Shown in pieces: positions 51,755 to 61,730 of a stretch of DNA of 64,000 nt. The notes under the pieces are model-generated. The model did no database searches, was not told the DNA's origin, and saw only the letters and a list, made by a program, of their open reading frames with translations. Source of the DNA: Rhizobium sp. Leaf306. Its GTDB lineage: Bacteria; Pseudomonadota; Alphaproteobacteria; Rhizobiales; Rhizobiaceae. Numbering within the stretch: position 1 is the first letter of the stretch; each line of letters opens with the position of its first letter. Position numbers and translations under genes: made by a program. The stretch covers positions 173,676 through 237,675 of the forward strand of contig NZ_LMNX01000005.1 in assembly GCF_001423425.1 (NCBI RefSeq). Direction: 5' to 3'.

Positions 51755-54700
51755 TCAGTATTCTTTTTCGTAGAATACGCCTGCGGTGCCGCCTTCGCTG
51801 CCGGCGCCGGCCTTCAGCTTGACGCCACGCCCGACATCCAGATTGATGGTGGCCTGAGCGCCGTTCTGGCCGCCCTGCTCGACCTGGAAGTAGGTGCGCT
51901 TGTTGATGTAGCGCCCCACCGATACCGTCGTCTGGCCCGTATCGTCTGTGCTGATGTCGAGGTCATCGACGCCGAGGTTGCTGCGCAGCTTTTCGAGCAG
52001 CGACGTCGAGCCCCCGCCGGCAAGCTGGGTCACGGCATCGGCCAGCTGTGCAATCTGCAGCGGCGACAGACGCGACATCGACTGGTTGAAGATCAGTCGT
52101 GCCAGAACCTCGTCCTGCGGCAGGGCAGGGGCGGAGGAGAAGGAAATCGTCGGATCGTTGGCAACGCCGGTAATGTTCACCGTGATCGTCGTCTGGCCGG
52201 AGCTCGTGTTTGCTTCCATGTCGAGGATCGGTACCAGACCGCCGCCGAAGGTGATCTTGCCTTCGGTAAAGTCCAGCCGCTTTGACAGGATGACAATACG
52301 GCCTCTACGCATGTCGAAGCCACCGGAAATGACAGGGGTGACTGCGTCGCCCCTGATCGTCAGGTCGCCGCCGAGCTCGGCGTCGATACCGCGGCCTCGC
52401 ACGAAGATACCGTTCGGTGCCAGGATCTGCAGGTCGAGTGCAATCGGCTCGCTGGCACCCTTTGCGCTTTTCGGCCGGATTTCCTCCATCTGGCGCACAA
52501 CGTCGCGTGGGGCGTTGCGGTGGCGGATATCGATCGATGACAGTGATGACGGAAGCCGGGCCGGCACGGTGATTGCAGCCTTGGTCAGCGACACCTTGCC
52601 CTTCAGCGCCGGGCCCGACAGCAGCGTGCCGTTGATCGTGAGATCTCCGTCAGCGGTGACCGCAAACAGGTTTCCGTCCGCATAGCTCGCCTTGTTGAGG
52701 ACGATGCGCAGATCGGCCGGAAAGCCCTCGGTCGTCTCTACGGAGCCTGTCACGGCGACGGTGCCGCCGCTTGCAAGCGTTCCGCCCAGCCGCTCGATCG
52801 TGGCGCGGGTGCCGTCGAGCCGAACGTTGAGAGCGAGATTGTTGATGGCGAGATTGCGCCTGGCATCGACGAACTTCGCCCCTGAGGAGGTGACGCTGCC
52901 TGAGAGAAGCGGTGCCTTGGCCGTTCCGCGAATGCCGAGATCGACATTGCCGGTGCCTGTCAGGAGAAAGCCCTGGGCGGCAAGTTGGCCCGCGAGTATG
53001 GAAAACGGAAAGCGCCCATCGAATTTGAGGTTCAGCGCCTTGTCGCCTTCGAGCGAGACTGCGCCGCCACCGGTGAGCGAAATACCGCCGCCGCCGGTAA
53101 GACCGAGGTCGACGGTTACGCGCGTACCCTCATAGGTACCCTTGGCAGTCACATCCACCGAAGCAACGCCTGCGGATGTCGACTGGCTGACGGAGGCGTT
53201 CGCCCAACGCAGATCGTAACGAACGGCCGGCGCCTGGGGACTTCCGGTTGCCACCACGGTCCCGGAGATCGCGCCTTTTGCGCCGAGGCCCGGTACGAAG
53301 GCATTTGCGAGACTGGCCGGGACAGATCTGGCCCGGGCATTGATGTCGAGCGCCGGCGCGCCGTCGGCGTTGAGGATCACGCGTCCGTCGGCGGTCAGTT
53401 CCAGACCATCGGATCCCGTGAGACGGGTGCGGTCTAGTGTGACTGTACGGTCGGCGAAGCTTCCGGCAGCCTGGAGTCGAAAGGGTGCGATGCCAGCGTC
53501 GCGCATCTGGCGAAGCTGTGCATCACTCCATTCCAAATCATATTTGATCGCCGGGGCAGAGGTCGTGCCCGTTGCATTGATCGTGCCGGAAATGACGCCG
53601 GCTGCATTGATCGAGGGTACGAACGTGTTGATCAGGCTGGCCGGCAGGGACGTGATCTTGGCGGAAAGATCAAGCGCCGTGCCGGCGGTCCCGTTCAGAG
53701 ACAGACGGCCGTTGCCTGTGGCAATGGTAAAGTCGGTAAACCGCGCGTTGCCGTTCTCGACAACGATCCGGGTTGGGGCAGCGAGGCGTACGGGGATCTT
53801 GCGCGGAGTCGCATTGAAGCTGTTGATCTCGACAGCAAGCCCGTCCGCGGTCTGGATCGCGCCGGCACCCTCGAGTGGCGCATTGTCGTAGGTCGCGGAC
53901 AGCTTGAAGTCCGTCGTCGTACCACCGTGGGTGATACCCAACTGCATGTTATCGATGACGTTGGTGCCGCTGCCGATGCGCGCCGCACTGATCGAACCGG
54001 CAGCCGCAATCGCCTTTAGGTCCGGTATCGTCAGGTCGACCTTGGGTTGGGCGATCTCGATAGCACCTCGCTTCAGCAAGGAACCTTCGGCCTTCACGAC
54101 AGCGCTCGCCTTGCCGTCGACATTGGCAAAGGTCGCCGAACCGCGAAGGTCGCCTTGCGCCTGCTGGGCTGCGAGTGCGGCAAGAAGTGCCACATCGGGG
54201 AAGTTGAAGGTGACTTCCCCGGTGGGAAGGAATTCCGGCGAGAAGGTCAGTGCGCCGTTCAGGCGGTTCGGGCCGATTTCGGCGACGATATTGGGGGCAG
54301 ACGTCTGGCCGTTCGCCGACTGCACATCGGCATTGATGCGGATCGGCTGGCTGTCCAGAGTGCCCTTGGCGACGATCGTGCCCTGCGGCGCCTGTGGATT
54401 GGCGGTGCCATTGATCGTGAAGCTCAGATCTTCGAGCTTGCGGCCGACGAGCCTTGCCTCGGCGGAGTTGACGACGGCCTTGACGGCCAGTGCCGTGGTG
54501 GGGCCGCTGGTGGTGATGTCAAAGCCTGCGGCGCCTTCGGCATCCGGCAGCCAGCGCTTGATGTCCGGAAGGCGTCCGGCAAGGTGGCTGACCAGCGTGC
54601 CGTTTTCATAGAGCACGTTGCCGCGGGCTTCGAGTGCGTTCGATTTCAGCGTGACGTTTTCCAGGCTGATGCGGTTTGCCGAGGAGGCGTCGACATAGCC

Positions 54701-56245
54701 TTCGGCGGCAATTGCGCCTTCAAACTTCGGTGCCAGCGACGGCGGCAGGACCGAGGCATTGGTCGAAATGCGGAAATTGCCGGTGACTGTCTGCTTCGAC
54801 GTATCGAATGCGCCGCTGACCGTACCGCTGATGCCGGCGCTTTCGAGCGTCGCTGCATCCAGGCCGATCGCCGGTGGTGCCAGCCGAAGCGGTGCGTCGA
54901 GCGTCAGCGGCCCGCGGATCACACGGTTGAGGTCGGGATTGACGAAGCTCATCTGACCAATCGTGAGGCGGCTGCGGATGCTGCCGGCCCGTTGGATGAG
55001 GTCGAGATCCTCGCTTTCAGCCTGTAGCCGCACCTGGCCGAACCGGCCTTGCGGAAGCTCTGCGGAATTCAGCGCTGCCGTCGCATTGAAACGAGCAGAG
55101 GCTGCGGCGCCGGTCAGGGTGAAATTGATCGTATCAATGGAGAAGCGGCTCTCCTGGCCGTTGATCGGCCACGCGATCGAGACCGGGCCCTTGGTGCCGG
55201 AAACGCCGGCCGTCAGGCTGTTGTCGCCGTTCGGGTCCCATGCGCCCTTGGCGGTAATCTTCACGGCGCCGGAGGTGAGGTCGCCGCGCTGGATGTCGAC
55301 GCGACCCGAAGGCGCGTAGATGGCGGCGACATTGATGTCCGTTGTACCTTCGACCAGCGACCGGAAGGCTGGCGGCATCAGCGTTGCAAGCTGGCCGCCA
55401 CCGATGATTTCCACGCGGTGTGCGCCGTTGTCGACCAGGACATGTTTGCCGTCCACGGAGATGACAGGTGCGCCATCGACATTGCCGACGAGACGGCCGG
55501 CCCAGTTCGAGAGAGGTCCTTCGCCATCCAGCCCCAATGCGACGGCAGGAGCGCCGGGAAGGCGCAACAGGCGGGCGAGCAGTCCGCCCTGCGGTTCGGA
55601 GACCGAGGCCTTCAGCTGCAGGCGGTTTTCCGACGGTGCGTAGACGATATCTGCGGATGCCTTCGCATCCATCTCGTCCTTGCGGGTTGCTTCCAGCTTG
55701 AGCGAGATGTTGGGGCCGGTCGCATCGATCGAGCCCTTCACCGACAGCGCAAAATCGCGTCCGGAGAGGGCCTGCGACAGGTTGATATCCGGCAGATCTA
55801 TCTGCGCGACCCGAATGCCGACCGGCAGCGGCGAGCCGGACGACTTTGTCGTGCTCTGCGTCGTTATGGTCGCATCCGGCTGCGGCGGACGAATGAAGTT
55901 CACGGTCGTTGCGGAAACCCGGTCTGCGCGGAAGACGCCGGAGACCAGTGCCGATGGCGACCAGTCGACCTCGATGCCGCCGATTTCGGCATAGGCACCG
56001 TCCTTGTCCGACAGCGTCAGGCTGTCGATGCGCAGATCACCCGACAGCAGACCTTCCGGTCGAGAGAAACTGACCTTGCGGTCCGGGGTGGACACCAGCG
56101 CCGAGATCCGCTCTGCCGCAATGTTTCCGCCGAACGGCGTCAATGCAACGAACAGGACGACGCCGAGCGCCATGACGAAAAGGACCCCGACCGCGGCAAT
56201 CGCGGCCTTGAAGACCCATCTCAGCAGGCGAACGAAAAGCGTCAT
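51755..56245 (-). CDS. tamB: Translocation and assembly module protein TamB
   Basis: 1,496 residues. One N-terminal membrane segment (FKAAIAAVGVLFVMALGVVLFVAL), a very long run of amphipathic beta-strands (Ala/Thr/Gly/Asp repeats), and the C-terminal DUF490 domain (FDMRRGRIVILSKRLDFTEGKITFGGG..., FSSAPALPQDEVLARLIF) that contacts TamA. TamB is thought to bridge the periplasm and carry phospholipids, or assist insertion of outer-membrane proteins. It starts 17 bases after tamA. Confidence 0.94.
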   Translation of the reverse strand: MTLFVRLLRWVFKAAIAAVGVLFVMALGVVLFVALTPFGGNIAAERISALVSTPDRKVSFSRPEGLLSGDLRIDSLTLSDKDGAYAEIGGIEVDWSPSALVSGVFRADRVSATTVNFIRPPQPDATITTQSTTKSSGSPLPVGIRVAQIDLPDINLSQALSGRDFALSVKGSIDATGPNISLKLEATRKDEMDAKASADIVYAPSENRLQLKASVSEPQGGLLARLLRLPGAPAVALGLDGEGPLSNWAGRLVGNVDGAPVISVDGKHVLVDNGAHRVEIIGGGQLATLMPPAFRSLVEGTTDINVAAIYAPSGRVDIQRGDLTSGAVKITAKGAWDPNGDNSLTAGVSGTKGPVSIAWPINGQESRFSIDTINFTLTGAAASARFNATAALNSAELPQGRFGQVRLQAESEDLDLIQRAGSIRSRLTIGQMSFVNPDLNRVIRGPLTLDAPLRLAPPAIGLDAATLESAGISGTVSGAFDTSKQTVTGNFRISTNASVLPPSLAPKFEGAIAAEGYVDASSANRISLENVTLKSNALEARGNVLYENGTLVSHLAGRLPDIKRWLPDAEGAAGFDITTSGPTTALAVKAVVNSAEARLVGRKLEDLSFTINGTANPQAPQGTIVAKGTLDSQPIRINADVQSANGQTSAPNIVAEIGPNRLNGALTFSPEFLPTGEVTFNFPDVALLAALAAQQAQGDLRGSATFANVDGKASAVVKAEGSLLKRGAIEIAQPKVDLTIPDLKAIAAAGSISAARIGSGTNVIDNMQLGITHGGTTTDFKLSATYDNAPLEGAGAIQTADGLAVEINSFNATPRKIPVRLAAPTRIVVENGNARFTDFTIATGNGRLSLNGTAGTALDLSAKITSLPASLINTFVPSINAAGVISGTINATGTTSAPAIKYDLEWSDAQLRQMRDAGIAPFRLQAAGSFADRTVTLDRTRLTGSDGLELTADGRVILNADGAPALDINARARSVPASLANAFVPGLGAKGAISGTVVATGSPQAPAVRYDLRWANASVSQSTSAGVASVDVTAKGTYEGTRVTVDLGLTGGGGISLTGGGAVSLEGDKALNLKFDGRFPFSILAGQLAAQGFLLTGTGNVDLGIRGTAKAPLLSGSVTSSGAKFVDARRNLAINNLALNVRLDGTRATIERLGGTLASGGTVAVTGSVETTEGFPADLRIVLNKASYADGNLFAVTADGDLTINGTLLSGPALKGKVSLTKAAITVPARLPSSLSSIDIRHRNAPRDVVRQMEEIRPKSAKGASEPIALDLQILAPNGIFVRGRGIDAELGGDLTIRGDAVTPVISGGFDMRRGRIVILSKRLDFTEGKITFGGGLVPILDMEANTSSGQTTITVNITGVANDPTISFSSAPALPQDEVLARLIFNQSMSRLSPLQIAQLADAVTQLAGGGSTSLLEKLRSNLGVDDLDISTDDTGQTTVSVGRYINKRTYFQVEQGGQNGAQATINLDVGRGVKLKAGAGSEGGTAGVFYEKEY

Positions 56246-56262
56246 GCTGGCAACTTTACCTT

Positions 56263-58158
56263 TCAGAATGCCTGGCCAATGCCGGCATAAATTCCATACT
56301 GGCTACCGTCGTCATAGCGTCGCAACGGAAGCGCGACGTCCAGCCTGATCGGCCCGAAAGGAGTGGCGTAACGCAACCCGATCCCCGCTCCAGCTCTTAT
56401 ATCAGAAAAATCGGGCACGATTTCGGTCGAAACCGTACCGACGTCGAGAAACGGTACGATGCCGATGCTATCTGACACTTTTACGCGCATTTCAAAAGAG
56501 GCCACAGTGTAGGATCGTCCGCCCAGCGCTTCGTCATCGCCGTTATAAGGCGAAATTTCGCGATAGGAATAGCCGCGCACCGATCCGCCGCCGCCGGCAT
56601 AAAAGCGCCTGGTGGCTGGGATGTCCTGCAGCTCGTCGGCGCCGACCAGCGTCCCCGCACTCAGCTTGCCTGCAAACACGACCCGATCCTCTGCACCCAA
56701 ACCGAGATACCCGGAAATCGAGCCCTCGAAAGACGAGAAAATGCTTTGATTGAAGAACTCATAACTAGGCTTGGCGGAAAGCGTTGCGCGGTAACCTTCG
56801 GTTGGGTCCAGTTTGTTGTCACGCGCGTCGCGTTCGAAGCCGACAGGCACGCTGAACGTCAGGTACTCATTCTTCCCGAAGGCATCGTCGGCGAGAATAT
56901 ACGCGACTTCACCGCCGGCGGTGAGCTTGTCGGTGTCGTTGAGTTCGTAGGAAAAGCCGGCCGAATAGGCGATCGACTGCGCGTCGTAGATATCGTCTGG
57001 ATTTTCGCTCTTGGCTTCCAGGCGCGATTCGAACGTTGCCTCAGGCACGGGAAAGCCCGGCTTGGTAAAGACGATACCGGCGGAATAGTCGAATGTGGTG
57101 ACGTCGGTCGTTGCGCCGATGCCGGAGACTTTGCCTTCCACGCGCAGCGATTCGGCCTGGCCAAACAGATTGCGATGCCCCCAGTAACCCGAGAGACCCG
57201 CTCCATCGAGCGAAGAGTATTCGGCACCAAGGCCGAAATACCGCTGCTTGCCGTCCGAAACCTCGATCATCAGCGGCAGCGATCCATCCGGTGCAAGAGC
57301 ATCGGATTCCTGAATCGTGACGCTCGAAAACACGCCGAGCTCGCGCAGCCGGTCATTGGCCTTTTTCAGCTGCACCGGTGAATAGCGGCCGCCCTTGTCG
57401 AGGCGGGAATAGCGTTTGATGAAGGCTGGGTCGACCGTGCGCGAGCCTTTGACCGTGACCATGCCAAACGGTGCGATCGGGCCCGAGATGGCGCCAAGCA
57501 CGACATCGACCGTGTTGGTGCGATGGTCGGCGGTTACCTGCCGTTCGGTCAGCTTGGCAAGCGGTCGACCTTCTGCCTTGACGTCGACCAGCAGCTTTTC
57601 GCCGGCCTTCAGAATCACGCGCGAACCAGCTTCGCCGCCAGGCTCCAGATCGTAGTCCGCGGGGTTGCGACCGGCCGCATCCTTGTCGAACCGTACCGAG
57701 CCAAGTTTGAAAACCGGACCGGGTTCGATCTGAACCGTCACGGGAACGGGTGATGAGTGGTCGAAGGTGGGGTTGGGTGGCAGCGCGTCGATATCCGTTC
57801 CGGCAACAGAGATACGGACGACCCCGCCATACCGGGCTTCTTCGTAAAGAACAGCAACCAGGCGGTCCCGGTCTTCGCGGGCCTTGATGACGATGCCAAG
57901 ATCACCGGATACAGGCTCGTCCTTGTCGGCGATCAGCGATGCCGCGGTTTCCAGGCGATCCTTGAGTTTCTTCTCCGCATCACCGGCTTCCAGAGTCGCG
58001 TCGTAGCGGACCGGGTCAATCACCTCGACCTTGTCCTCGTCGTCGCCAAACAGTGTAATGCCGAAAAGCTTGAAAGCGTAGGCGCTCTCGATGAGCGCAG
58101 GCGAACAAAGAAGGGCGGCCGCAATCGCTGCGACGGAACCGGTCCTCCGGTAATTCAT
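56263..58158 (-). CDS. tamA: TamA, Omp85-family outer membrane protein
   Basis: About 631 residues. Signal peptide (MNYRRTGSVAAIAAALLCSPALIESAYA), POTRA domains (roughly 60-260; KASRTVDPAFIKRY-like strands, the last ending near FSSVTI), then a 16-strand Omp85 barrel with the RFYAGGGGSVRGYSYR motif and a terminal Phe (YGIYAGIGQAF). The start at 58158 follows GGCGGAAGAAG; an ATG ten codons upstream (58188) is possible. Operon with tamB. Confidence 0.93.
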   Translation of the reverse strand: MNYRRTGSVAAIAAALLCSPALIESAYAFKLFGITLFGDDEDKVEVIDPVRYDATLEAGDAEKKLKDRLETAASLIADKDEPVSGDLGIVIKAREDRDRLVAVLYEEARYGGVVRISVAGTDIDALPPNPTFDHSSPVPVTVQIEPGPVFKLGSVRFDKDAAGRNPADYDLEPGGEAGSRVILKAGEKLLVDVKAEGRPLAKLTERQVTADHRTNTVDVVLGAISGPIAPFGMVTVKGSRTVDPAFIKRYSRLDKGGRYSPVQLKKANDRLRELGVFSSVTIQESDALAPDGSLPLMIEVSDGKQRYFGLGAEYSSLDGAGLSGYWGHRNLFGQAESLRVEGKVSGIGATTDVTTFDYSAGIVFTKPGFPVPEATFESRLEAKSENPDDIYDAQSIAYSAGFSYELNDTDKLTAGGEVAYILADDAFGKNEYLTFSVPVGFERDARDNKLDPTEGYRATLSAKPSYEFFNQSIFSSFEGSISGYLGLGAEDRVVFAGKLSAGTLVGADELQDIPATRRFYAGGGGSVRGYSYREISPYNGDDEALGGRSYTVASFEMRVKVSDSIGIVPFLDVGTVSTEIVPDFSDIRAGAGIGLRYATPFGPIRLDVALPLRRYDDGSQYGIYAGIGQAF

Positions 58159-58307
58159 CTTCTTCCGCCCGCTGCTTACGTTCTGCATACGCTAACTTAT
58201 TGCCGACTTATCACCGCCCCGGCCATCATGACCAGCTCCTGGTCTTGTGTAGCCGCAAATTGTTTAACGGGGTACCCCCGTCTCGTCGATAAGTATGTCT
58301 TCATAAA

Positions 58308-58336
58308 TGAAAAAGCCCTGGAGCATGCTCCAGGGC
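58308..58336 (-). terminator. Terminator of the small lipoprotein gene
   Basis: GCCCTGGAGC and GCTCCAGGGC form a perfect stem (58315-58336); on the minus strand it is followed by TTTTTC. It lies 36 bases after the stop. Confidence 0.88.
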
Positions 58337-58371
58337 CACAGTCTTGCGGAGCTCGTCGAGCGCCGCTCCGA

Positions 58372-58635
58372 TTAGTAACGGCGCGGGCAATCGTCGATGT
58401 AGCGACGGCCGTAGCGATCGCGATAATAGCACTGGCCCGGCTGTTCCGACACGTTGCCGATGACCGCACCGGAAACGCCGCCGATGGCTGCGCCAACGGC
58501 TGCGCCGCGGACGTTACCGGTGACTGCGCCGCCAATGATGGCGCCGGATGCAGCGCCGATACCGGCACCCTTTTCAGTCGCGGTGCAGCTCGCGAGAGAT
58601 GCGCCGAGCACGAGAAGCATCAAAGCCTTTTTCAT
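58372..58635 (-). CDS. Glycine-zipper small lipoprotein
   Basis: 87 residues. Lipobox LASC (Cys17), then a glycine-zipper segment (GAGIGAASGAIIGGAVTGNVRGAAVGAAIGGVSGAVIG) of the kind that inserts in membranes, and a C-terminal CYYRDRYGRRYIDDCPRRY with two cysteines. Outer-membrane lipoprotein of unknown function. The start is fixed by an AGGAGG site at 58635 (an earlier in-frame ATG is not favoured). Confidence 0.87.
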   Translation of the reverse strand: MKKALMLLVLGASLASCTATEKGAGIGAASGAIIGGAVTGNVRGAAVGAAIGGVSGAVIGNVSEQPGQCYYRDRYGRRYIDDCPRRY

Positions 58636-59101
58636 GAATTCCTCCTGAGTAGTTCCTGCCGGTTGATTGTGTCCGGCGAAACCCTTGCAGGTGCGCACGC
58701 CGGGCTTTTGTGCATCCGATGAACAATAGGCCGGCTCTTCAAATAGTCCATATAAGCAAGACACATTCTGATCTCATTCTTCGATAGCTGTGGCAAAAAT
58801 CCGCTTTCAGTCAGGTTTCGCCGGTATGAAATGGGGATTGATCGGCTGGCCGACTTGGGGAATGATGAGAAGGTGGGGGAAGTCGCATCACGCCAGATCG
58901 AGCCGATTGTTCGGAAAGTCTTTCGTCTTTTCGGGGTCGCCTGACTCGTAACGATTTTGGCAGATTTCAATGGTAGTTTCGCTTCATTGGAATTGTTCCA
59001 AAAAATCGGACTTTTCGCCGCAGGTCGGGGCAAATTGACCTATTCGGGCTTGACGCATGGCGAAACCGGACCCAAAACCGGGGTAGGTTCTGGAGTGTGA
59101 C
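58636..59101. promoter_or_regulatory. hemA upstream region
   Basis: 466 bases between the glycine-zipper lipoprotein gene and hemA, the presumed promoter region of both. It holds the ribosome site and promoter of the lipoprotein gene at its left end, and a CTGGAG ribosome site just before hemA at its right end. A 37-codon frame on the + strand is described separately. No clear Fnr/FixK site (TTGAT-N4-ATCAA) was seen. Confidence 0.5.
58831..58944 (+). CDS. Possible small protein upstream of hemA
   Basis: ATG-initiated frame of 37 codons encoding a Lys/Arg-rich peptide (MGIDRLADLGNDEKVGEVAS, then RQIEPIVRKVFRLFGVA). The composition is protein-like, with an amphipathic helix at the end, but there is no good ribosome site and no known family. 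It may be a remnant or a chance frame. Confidence 0.15.
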   Translation: MGIDRLADLGNDEKVGEVASRQIEPIVRKVFRLFGVA

Positions 59102-60316
59102 ATGGATTTCGAGGCATTTTTCAAAAGCGAACTGGACGGACTTCATTCGGAAGGCCGCTACCGCGTGTTCGCCGATCTCGAGCGGCATCGCGGAAGTTTT
59201 CCGCGCGCGACGCGTCATACGCCCGAGGGACCGAGGGAGGTTACCGTCTGGTGTTCCAACGATTATCTCGGCATGGGCCAGAACCCGGCCGTGATCGAGG
59301 CCATGCACGAGGCCATTGATCACTGTGGCGCGGGTGCGGGAGGCACCCGGAATATTTCTGGCACCACCCACTACCATGTTCTTCTGGAGCAGGAGCTCGC
59401 TGACCTTCACGGCAAGGAATCCTCGCTCGTGTTCACGTCCGGATATATCTCCAACTGGGCGACGCTGGGTACGCTTGGCCAGAAGATCCCCGGTCTGATC
59501 ATTTTTTCCGACGCGTTGAACCATGCCTCGATGATCGAGGGCATCCGCTATGCCAAATGCGACCGGGTGATCTGGAAGCATAACGATCTGAACGATTTGG
59601 AAGCAAAGCTTGCGGCAGCCGATCCGAAGGCGCCCAAGATGATCGCGTTCGAGAGCGTCTACTCGATGGACGGCGATATCTCGCCGATCAAGGAGATCTG
59701 CGATCTTGCCGACAAATACGGTGCGATGACCTATCTCGACGAAGTTCATGCGGTCGGGATGTACGGCCCGCGCGGCGGCGGCATTGCCGAACGCGAAGGC
59801 CTCATGGACCGTCTGACGATCATCGAAGGTACGCTTGGCAAGGCTTTCGGCGTCATGGGCGGCTATATCGCGGCATCGACGGCGCTGTGCGACTTCATCC
59901 GTTCGTTCGCATCCGGTTTCATCTTCACCACGGCTTTGCCACCGACACTTGCGGCCGGCGCGATCGCCTCGATCCGCCACCTCAAGGCAAGCCCGTTCGA
60001 GCGCGTGCGTCACCAGGATCGCGTCAAGAAGCTGCGAATGATGCTTGATCAGCAGGGCATCCCCCATATGCACAACCCAAGCCATATCGTGCCTGTCATG
60101 GTCGGCGATGCGGCCAAGTGCAAGTGGATCTCCGACATCCTGCTCGACACCTGCGATGTTTATGTCCAGCCGATCAACTATCCGACGGTTGCGAAAAAGA
60201 CCGAGCGCCTGCGCATCACACCGACGCCGCTGCATACGGATACGGATCTGGAACATCTGGTCAGCTCGCTGCATCAGCTGTGGTCGCGCTGCGCATTGGC
60301 ACGCCAGGTCGCCTGA
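59102..60316 (+). CDS. hemA: 5-aminolevulinate synthase
   Basis: 404 residues, full-length ALA synthase of the alphaproteobacterial C4 pathway: glycine plus succinyl-CoA to ALA. Starts MDFEAFFKSELDGL; PLP-binding Lys247 in EGTLGKAFGVMGGY, the GTRNISGTTHYHVLLE block, YLDEVHAVGMYGPRGGG and the C-terminal RLRITPTPLHT are intact. It links the TCA cycle to heme. It stands alone, convergent with dxr. Confidence 0.97.
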   Translation: MDFEAFFKSELDGLHSEGRYRVFADLERHRGSFPRATRHTPEGPREVTVWCSNDYLGMGQNPAVIEAMHEAIDHCGAGAGGTRNISGTTHYHVLLEQELADLHGKESSLVFTSGYISNWATLGTLGQKIPGLIIFSDALNHASMIEGIRYAKCDRVIWKHNDLNDLEAKLAAADPKAPKMIAFESVYSMDGDISPIKEICDLADKYGAMTYLDEVHAVGMYGPRGGGIAEREGLMDRLTIIEGTLGKAFGVMGGYIAASTALCDFIRSFASGFIFTTALPPTLAAGAIASIRHLKASPFERVRHQDRVKKLRMMLDQQGIPHMHNPSHIVPVMVGDAAKCKWISDILLDTCDVYVQPINYPTVAKKTERLRITPTPLHTDTDLEHLVSSLHQLWSRCALARQVA

Positions 60317-60330
60317 CACGACGTTTGCCT

Positions 60331-60355
60331 CATCCCCGTGCGTGTCACGGGGATG
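60331..60355 (+). other. Hairpin after hemA
   Basis: CATCCCCGTG (60331-60340) pairs perfectly with CACGGGGATG (60346-60355), loop CGTGT, 15 bases after the hemA stop. It lacks a T-run, so termination is uncertain; it may protect the mRNA end. Confidence 0.5.
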
Positions 60356-60445
60356 CCGGGCGCTCCAAGTCGCCCCGTCTTCACATCACGCAATGAACTT
60401 GTCTGATCACGCGGCCGTCCCGCCGTAGCCGATGGCTTTCGGCGC

Positions 60446-61630
60446 TTAGGCGGCCAGTTCCCGTTTGTCGATGATTTCGTCGGCACGGCGGCGTGCTTCA
60501 GCGTCTGCTGCAAACACGGCATCCATCGTTGTGGCAGCGTGACCCATCATCGCGTCCATTACGTCTTCGACCACATCCGCCATGGTGAGGAAGCCGATCC
60601 TGCCGGCGCAGAAGGCATGAAACGCCATCTCTTCCGCGGCATTCATGATCGCGCCCTGCGCGCCGCCGCGCTCCAGGGCAGTTCGGGCGAGCCTGAGTGC
60701 CGGGAATCGAACCTCGTCCGGCGCTTCGAAATCGAGCCTTGCCAGCTTCGCGAAATCGAGCCGCTCCACATTCAGCTTCGGCCGCTCGGGATAGGTCAGC
60801 GCATAGCCGATGGCGGTGCGCATATCCGGGCTGCCGAGCTGCGCAATGACGGATCCATCTTGGTAACCCACCATGGAATGAATGATGGACTGCGGATGCA
60901 CGATCACCTCGATCTGGTCCGGCCTGATATTGAACAGGTGCTTCGCCTCGATGATTTCAAGCGCCTTGTTGAACATCGAGGCGCTGCCGATTGAGATCTT
61001 TAGCCCCATGGACCAGTTGGGATGGGCGCGGGCAACCTCTGCCGTGACGCCGGCCATCTCCTCTCGGCTCCATGTCCGGAACGGTCCGCCGGACGCGGTC
61101 AGAACAATGCGTTCGACTGCATGGTGCTGGTCGTCTTCCAGCGACTGGAAGATCGCGCTGTGCTCACTGTCGACCGGGATCAGCCGACCGCCGCCCTCGG
61201 CCACCGCCCGAACGAAGAGTTCGCCGGCGGAAACCAGGCACTCCTTGTTGGCAAGGGCGATGTCTGCTCCGCGCTCCGCAGCAGCAAGCGTCGGCGCAAG
61301 GCCGGCAGTCCCGACGATTGCCGCCATCACCAGGTCGGACGGTCGTGCACCCGCTTCGATCAGCGCCGCGCGTCCTGCCGCGACCTCGATCCCGGTGCCT
61401 GACAGTGCTGATTTCAGCGCGTCGTAATGGGCATCATCGGCGGTTACGGCCAGCGCTGCACCGCAGGCTATCGCCTGCTCGGCCAGCAATGTGACATTGG
61501 CGTTGCCGGTAATCGCCACGACATCGAATGCGTCGCGCCCGCCAAGCTGGCTCACGACATCGAGCGTGTTGACGCCGATCGAGCCGGTGGAACCAAGAAT
61601 GCTGATGCGACGCTTGCCGGTTTCGGCCAT
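60446..61630 (-). CDS. dxr: 1-deoxy-D-xylulose 5-phosphate reductoisomerase
   Basis: 394 residues. Second step of the MEP isoprenoid pathway, making MEP with NADPH and Mg2+. NADPH motif ILGSTGSIGVNTLDVV (11-26), NKECLVSAG, the metal site SEHSAIFQ, and the substrate-binding VIVHPQSIIHSMV are intact. It is convergent with hemA and divergent from the FAD monooxygenase. Confidence 0.96.
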   Translation of the reverse strand: MAETGKRRISILGSTGSIGVNTLDVVSQLGGRDAFDVVAITGNANVTLLAEQAIACGAALAVTADDAHYDALKSALSGTGIEVAAGRAALIEAGARPSDLVMAAIVGTAGLAPTLAAAERGADIALANKECLVSAGELFVRAVAEGGGRLIPVDSEHSAIFQSLEDDQHHAVERIVLTASGGPFRTWSREEMAGVTAEVARAHPNWSMGLKISIGSASMFNKALEIIEAKHLFNIRPDQIEVIVHPQSIIHSMVGYQDGSVIAQLGSPDMRTAIGYALTYPERPKLNVERLDFAKLARLDFEAPDEVRFPALRLARTALERGGAQGAIMNAAEEMAFHAFCAGRIGFLTMADVVEDVMDAMMGHAATTMDAVFAADAEARRRADEIIDKRELAA

Positions 61631-61730
61631 GGTATGTCCTGTCTTTACGGTGACCGCTGGTCTAAAAGAGAAAGCGGCGGCTCACAAGTGTAAGCGCTCA
61701 ACTCCGAACTTTCGAAGAGCCCGGTAGGTC

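Noticed and set aside
53904..56290. Long + strand frames antisense to tamB.
   Set aside because: tamB is supported by its signal anchor, strand-rich repeats and C-terminal DUF490 domain; the antisense frames have none and a composition biased to Arg and Gly.
58632..59033. A 133-codon minus-strand frame between the small lipoprotein gene and hemA.
   Set aside because: Ser/Arg/Pro-rich translation without a family, and it overlaps the ribosome site of the lipoprotein gene.
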